Below, in pieces: positions 43,204 through 45,347 of a DNA stretch of 45,347 nt. The notes under the pieces are model-generated. The model did not search any database and was not told the origin of the DNA. It saw only the letters and a list, made by a program, of their open reading frames with translations. Made by a program: the position numbers and the translations under genes. Position 1 is the first letter of the stretch. Each line of letters begins with the position of its first letter. Source of the stretch: Alphaproteobacteria bacterium UBA2964 (lineage in GTDB: Bacteria; Pseudomonadota; Alphaproteobacteria; MPNO01; UBA2964); NCBI GenBank assembly GCA_905182615.1, contig CAJJCG010000047.1, positions 1-45,347 of the forward strand, in the 5' to 3' direction.

Positions 43204-44454
43204 ATGGACATAATCGAAAAAGCCAACGAAGAAGCGATCCGCCGTATGCTCGGTGCAGAACCGGTCCTGATCAACGTGGTTCCCGCCAGAGAGATCGTAC
43301 CCAACCTGCAGGATAAAATGATCCTTCATGCCGGCCCCCCAATCGAGTGGGACCGTATGTGTGGACCTATGCAAGGCGCTATCGCCGGTATCACAGTGTT
43401 TGAAGGCTGGGCAAATGATTTAAACCAAGCCTTCACCATGGCCGCGTCTGGCGATATTGCCTTTGACGCCAACCATCATCATGACGCTGTCGGCCCGATG
43501 ACCGGCATGACAACTGTCAGCCAACCTATGCTCGTTGTTGAAAACAAAACGACTGGGAACCGTGCTTACTGCGCGATTAATGAAGGTCTCGGCAAGGTCA
43601 TGCGGTTTGGCGGCAATGATGCCGAAGTGCTCAATCGCCTCGCCTGGATTCGCGACGTACTCGGCCCGGCGATGGGCAAAGCCCTGCGGGATATGGGCGG
43701 CATTGAACTCAAACCACTAATCGCGCGTGGCCTTTCGATGGGTGATGAAATGCACCAGCGCAATGTTGCCTGCTCGGGCCTCGTCCTGCGAGCTATCGCA
43801 GCGGCGATGGCAAAGACCAGCGATGACGGCACTGAGTTGTCAGAGGCCTTGGCCTTTATAAGTGCAAATGACCAGTTCCATCTCAACATCGCAATGGCAA
43901 TGGGCAAAGCGATCATGGACCCTGTTCGCGATATTGATGGATCTTCGATTGTCACCGCGATGTCGCGTAATGGCACCGACTTTGGCATTCGGGTCAGCGG
44001 CACCGGCGATGAATGGTTCACCGCCCCGGTCGAAATGCCGGAAGGGCTGTACTTCGCCGGCTATACCGAAGCCGACGCCAATCCGGATATGGGAGATTCA
44101 ACCATTGTCGAGACTATCGGATTAGGCGGCTTTGCCATGGGTGCCTCCCCCGCTGTCGCGGGGTTTGTCGGCGCAGGAGCTGCTTCAGAAGCCGCCAACT
44201 ATACCCATCGCATGAGCGAAATCTGCGCTACCGAGAATCCCGAATGGACGATCCCTTCAATGGATTATCTCGGCGTCCCCACTGGCATCGATGTGCGACT
44301 AGTCGTCGATTCCGGAATCGCGCCAACCATCAATACTGGCATCGCCCATCGTGAGCCCGGCATTGGTCAGGTCGGCGCCGGTGTCGTCCGCGCTCCCATG
44401 GCTTGTTTCGAACAGGCCGTTCGGCGCCTCGCCGAAAAGCTGGGAATTTCCTGA
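43204..44454 (+). CDS. DUF1116 family protein (YlbE/AllG-like)
   Basis: The 416-residue protein belongs to DUF1116. Recognisable stretches are I-L-H-A-G-P-P-I-E-W-D-R-M-C-G-P-M, the E-G-W region, A-N-H-H-H-D-A-V-G-P-M-T-G and N-G-T-D-F-G-I-R-V-S-G. In Escherichia coli the homologue YlbE lies beside FdrA in the allantoin cluster, and the group has been connected with oxamate carbamoyltransferase activity. Here it sits between the 60-residue FdrA-tail-like gene and FdrA, and downstream of a carbamoyl-type hydrolase. That fits a role in releasing or making carbamoyl phosphate. Its stop overlaps the fdrA ATG by one base. Confidence 0.9.
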   Translation: MDIIEKANEEAIRRMLGAEPVLINVVPAREIVPNLQDKMILHAGPPIEWDRMCGPMQGAIAGITVFEGWANDLNQAFTMAASGDIAFDANHHHDAVGPMTGMTTVSQPMLVVENKTTGNRAYCAINEGLGKVMRFGGNDAEVLNRLAWIRDVLGPAMGKALRDMGGIELKPLIARGLSMGDEMHQRNVACSGLVLRAIAAAMAKTSDDGTELSEALAFISANDQFHLNIAMAMGKAIMDPVRDIDGSSIVTAMSRNGTDFGIRVSGTGDEWFTAPVEMPEGLYFAGYTEADANPDMGDSTIVETIGLGGFAMGASPAVAGFVGAGAASEAANYTHRMSEICATENPEWTIPSMDYLGVPTGIDVRLVVDSGIAPTINTGIAHREPGIGQVGAGVVRAPMACFEQAVRRLAEKLGIS

Positions 44455-45347
44455 TGGAACACACACTCAACAAGGTCTTTCAGGGCTTCTACAAGGACTC
44501 CGTCGCGTTGATGCGGCTGTCACGCGACCTCGCGGCGATGGACGGCGTAAACGAAGCCGCCTTGATGATGGGCTCACCCTCAAACAAACAGATACTCAAG
44601 GATGCCGGATTGCTGGCCGATAACGGCGCCGCCGCAGAAGGTGGCGATCTAATTCTTGCCGTCCGCGCCAAAGACTCCGATGCCGCCCAGAATGCTGCCT
44701 ATACCATTGAACCTCAGATCATGAGCCAGATGCGCGCTGCAACCGGTGACACTATCTGGCAACCGCAAACCATCAGGGCCGCAGCAAAGGCCAACCCCGA
44801 CGCCAACCTTGCGCTGATTTCCGTTCCCGGTGAGTTCGCCGCAGCAGAGGCCCGCAAGGCGATCAACCGTGGCCTACATGTCATGATGTTTAGCGACAAT
44901 GTCTCCATCGAAGACGAGATCAGTCTCAAAATTCAGGCTCGCGAACAGGGTGTCCTGATGATGGGACCGGATTGCGGAACCGCCATTTTGGACGGTGTAC
45001 CCCTCGCCTTTGCTAACAAGGTCACGACCGGTGACATCGGTATCGTTGGTGCATCGGGCACCGGGATACAAGAGGTCACCACGCTCATTTCCAATAATGG
45101 TGGCGGAATTTCGCACGCGATTGGCGTCGGCGGTAGAGACCTCAAGGATGAGATTGGCGGAATTTCGACGTTGGTGGGGATCAACCGGCTCGATGCCGAT
45201 CCGGCAACCAAGCATATCGTCCTGATTTCAAAACCACCGGGTAAAAATGTCCTTCCGAAAATTATGGAGCGTATCGGTCAAAGTTCTAAACCCTTTACCG
45301 TGTGTTTTATCGGAGCCACTGACCTTGAACTACCGGCCAATGCAATG
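44454..45347 (+). CDS. fdrA: FdrA-family protein (succinyl-CoA-synthetase-like fold), partial
   Basis: The frame continues beyond the right edge; about 298 residues are visible. It has A-L-M-M-G-S-P-S-N-K near the N-terminus. A Rossmann-type segment follows with G-V-L-M-M-G-P-D-C-G-T-A-I and then G-I-V-G-A-S-G-T-G-I-Q-E-V-T, the usual FdrA signature resembling the alpha chain of succinyl-CoA synthetase. FdrA works with DUF1116 proteins; in E. coli the set has been tied to allantoin/oxamate carbamoyl transfer. The ATG at 44454 overlaps the DUF1116 stop (TGATG), so the genes are coupled. C-terminal domains and a possible YlbF-like partner lie outside the window. Confidence 0.9.
   Translation, partial: MEHTLNKVFQGFYKDSVALMRLSRDLAAMDGVNEAALMMGSPSNKQILKDAGLLADNGAAAEGGDLILAVRAKDSDAAQNAAYTIEPQIMSQMRAATGDTIWQPQTIRAAAKANPDANLALISVPGEFAAAEARKAINRGLHVMMFSDNVSIEDEISLKIQAREQGVLMMGPDCGTAILDGVPLAFANKVTTGDIGIVGASGTGIQEVTTLISNNGGGISHAIGVGGRDLKDEIGGISTLVGINRLDADPATKHIVLISKPPGKNVLPKIMERIGQSSKPFTVCFIGATDLELPANAM

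Noticed and set aside
1-45347. CRISPR arrays, integrases, insertion-sequence transposases or phage genes
   Set aside because: No regular repeat-spacer pattern and no transposase, integrase or structural phage protein was found in any frame.

Overview
The window reads as one stretch of chromosome from a Gram-negative proteobacterium, most probably an alphaproteobacterium. That assignment is inferred from moderate G+C, strong GGAG-type ribosome binding sites, and the mix of CoxL-like dehydrogenases, Rieske oxygenases, TauD-like oxygenases and peptide-type ABC transporters. No rRNA gene or complete mobile element is visible. Nearly all the DNA is coding, and most genes lie in same-strand runs with overlapping or closely spaced ends.

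The most striking part is bases 1-5400, a compact selenocysteine island. It holds a peroxiredoxin-like selenoprotein (minus strand, in-frame TGA at 928-930 in a W-U-P-Y-C motif). Divergent from it is an iodothyronine-deiodinase-like selenoprotein (plus strand, in-frame TGA at 1473-1475 in G-S-Y-T-U-P-P-F). Then follow selA, selB (4-base overlap with selA) and selC, the tRNA-Sec with anticodon TCA. Each TGA is followed by a hairpin resembling a bacterial SECIS. So users, decoding factors and tRNA are all clustered; only selD is not seen here. A carboxymuconolactone-decarboxylase-like gene lies downstream of the peroxiredoxin.

Bases 5494-7493 hold a phosphate pair, a DUF47/PhoU-like protein and a PiT permease. 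Bases 7490-13993 are a minus-strand run: thiolase, DUF35 protein, TauD-like dioxygenase, EamA exporter and a CoxL-like molybdenum hydroxylase. Bases 13994-15157 are a decayed zone with a small unknown gene, a very short ORF and two degenerate copies of nearby sequence.

Bases 15158-32492 look like a catabolic region. It contains a CMD protein, a MetE-like protein, an amidohydrolase with a second CoxL-like subunit, an SDR, a TPP-dependent enzyme, a Rieske oxygenase, ABC permeases, two tandem meta-cleavage-type hydrolases, a peptide-type binding protein and two larger alpha/beta-hydrolase-like proteins. Bases 32592-34910 add an amidase and a short reductive-dehalogenase-like iron-sulfur protein on the plus strand. 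A trypsin-like protease, a VOC protein and the two ABC ATPases, probably those of the same transporter, follow on the minus strand.

From 38588 to the right edge a plus-strand run suggests carbamoyl/amide nitrogen metabolism: class III aminotransferase, YtcJ-like amidohydrolase, M20 N-carbamoyl/allantoate-type hydrolase, a 60-residue FdrA-tail-like protein, a DUF1116 protein and FdrA (cut by the edge). Palindromes at 38512-38540 and 41631-41688 are good candidates for regulatory sites. The overall picture is a scavenging heterotroph that imports and oxidises nitrogen-containing or aromatic compounds. The true substrates cannot be read from the sequence.
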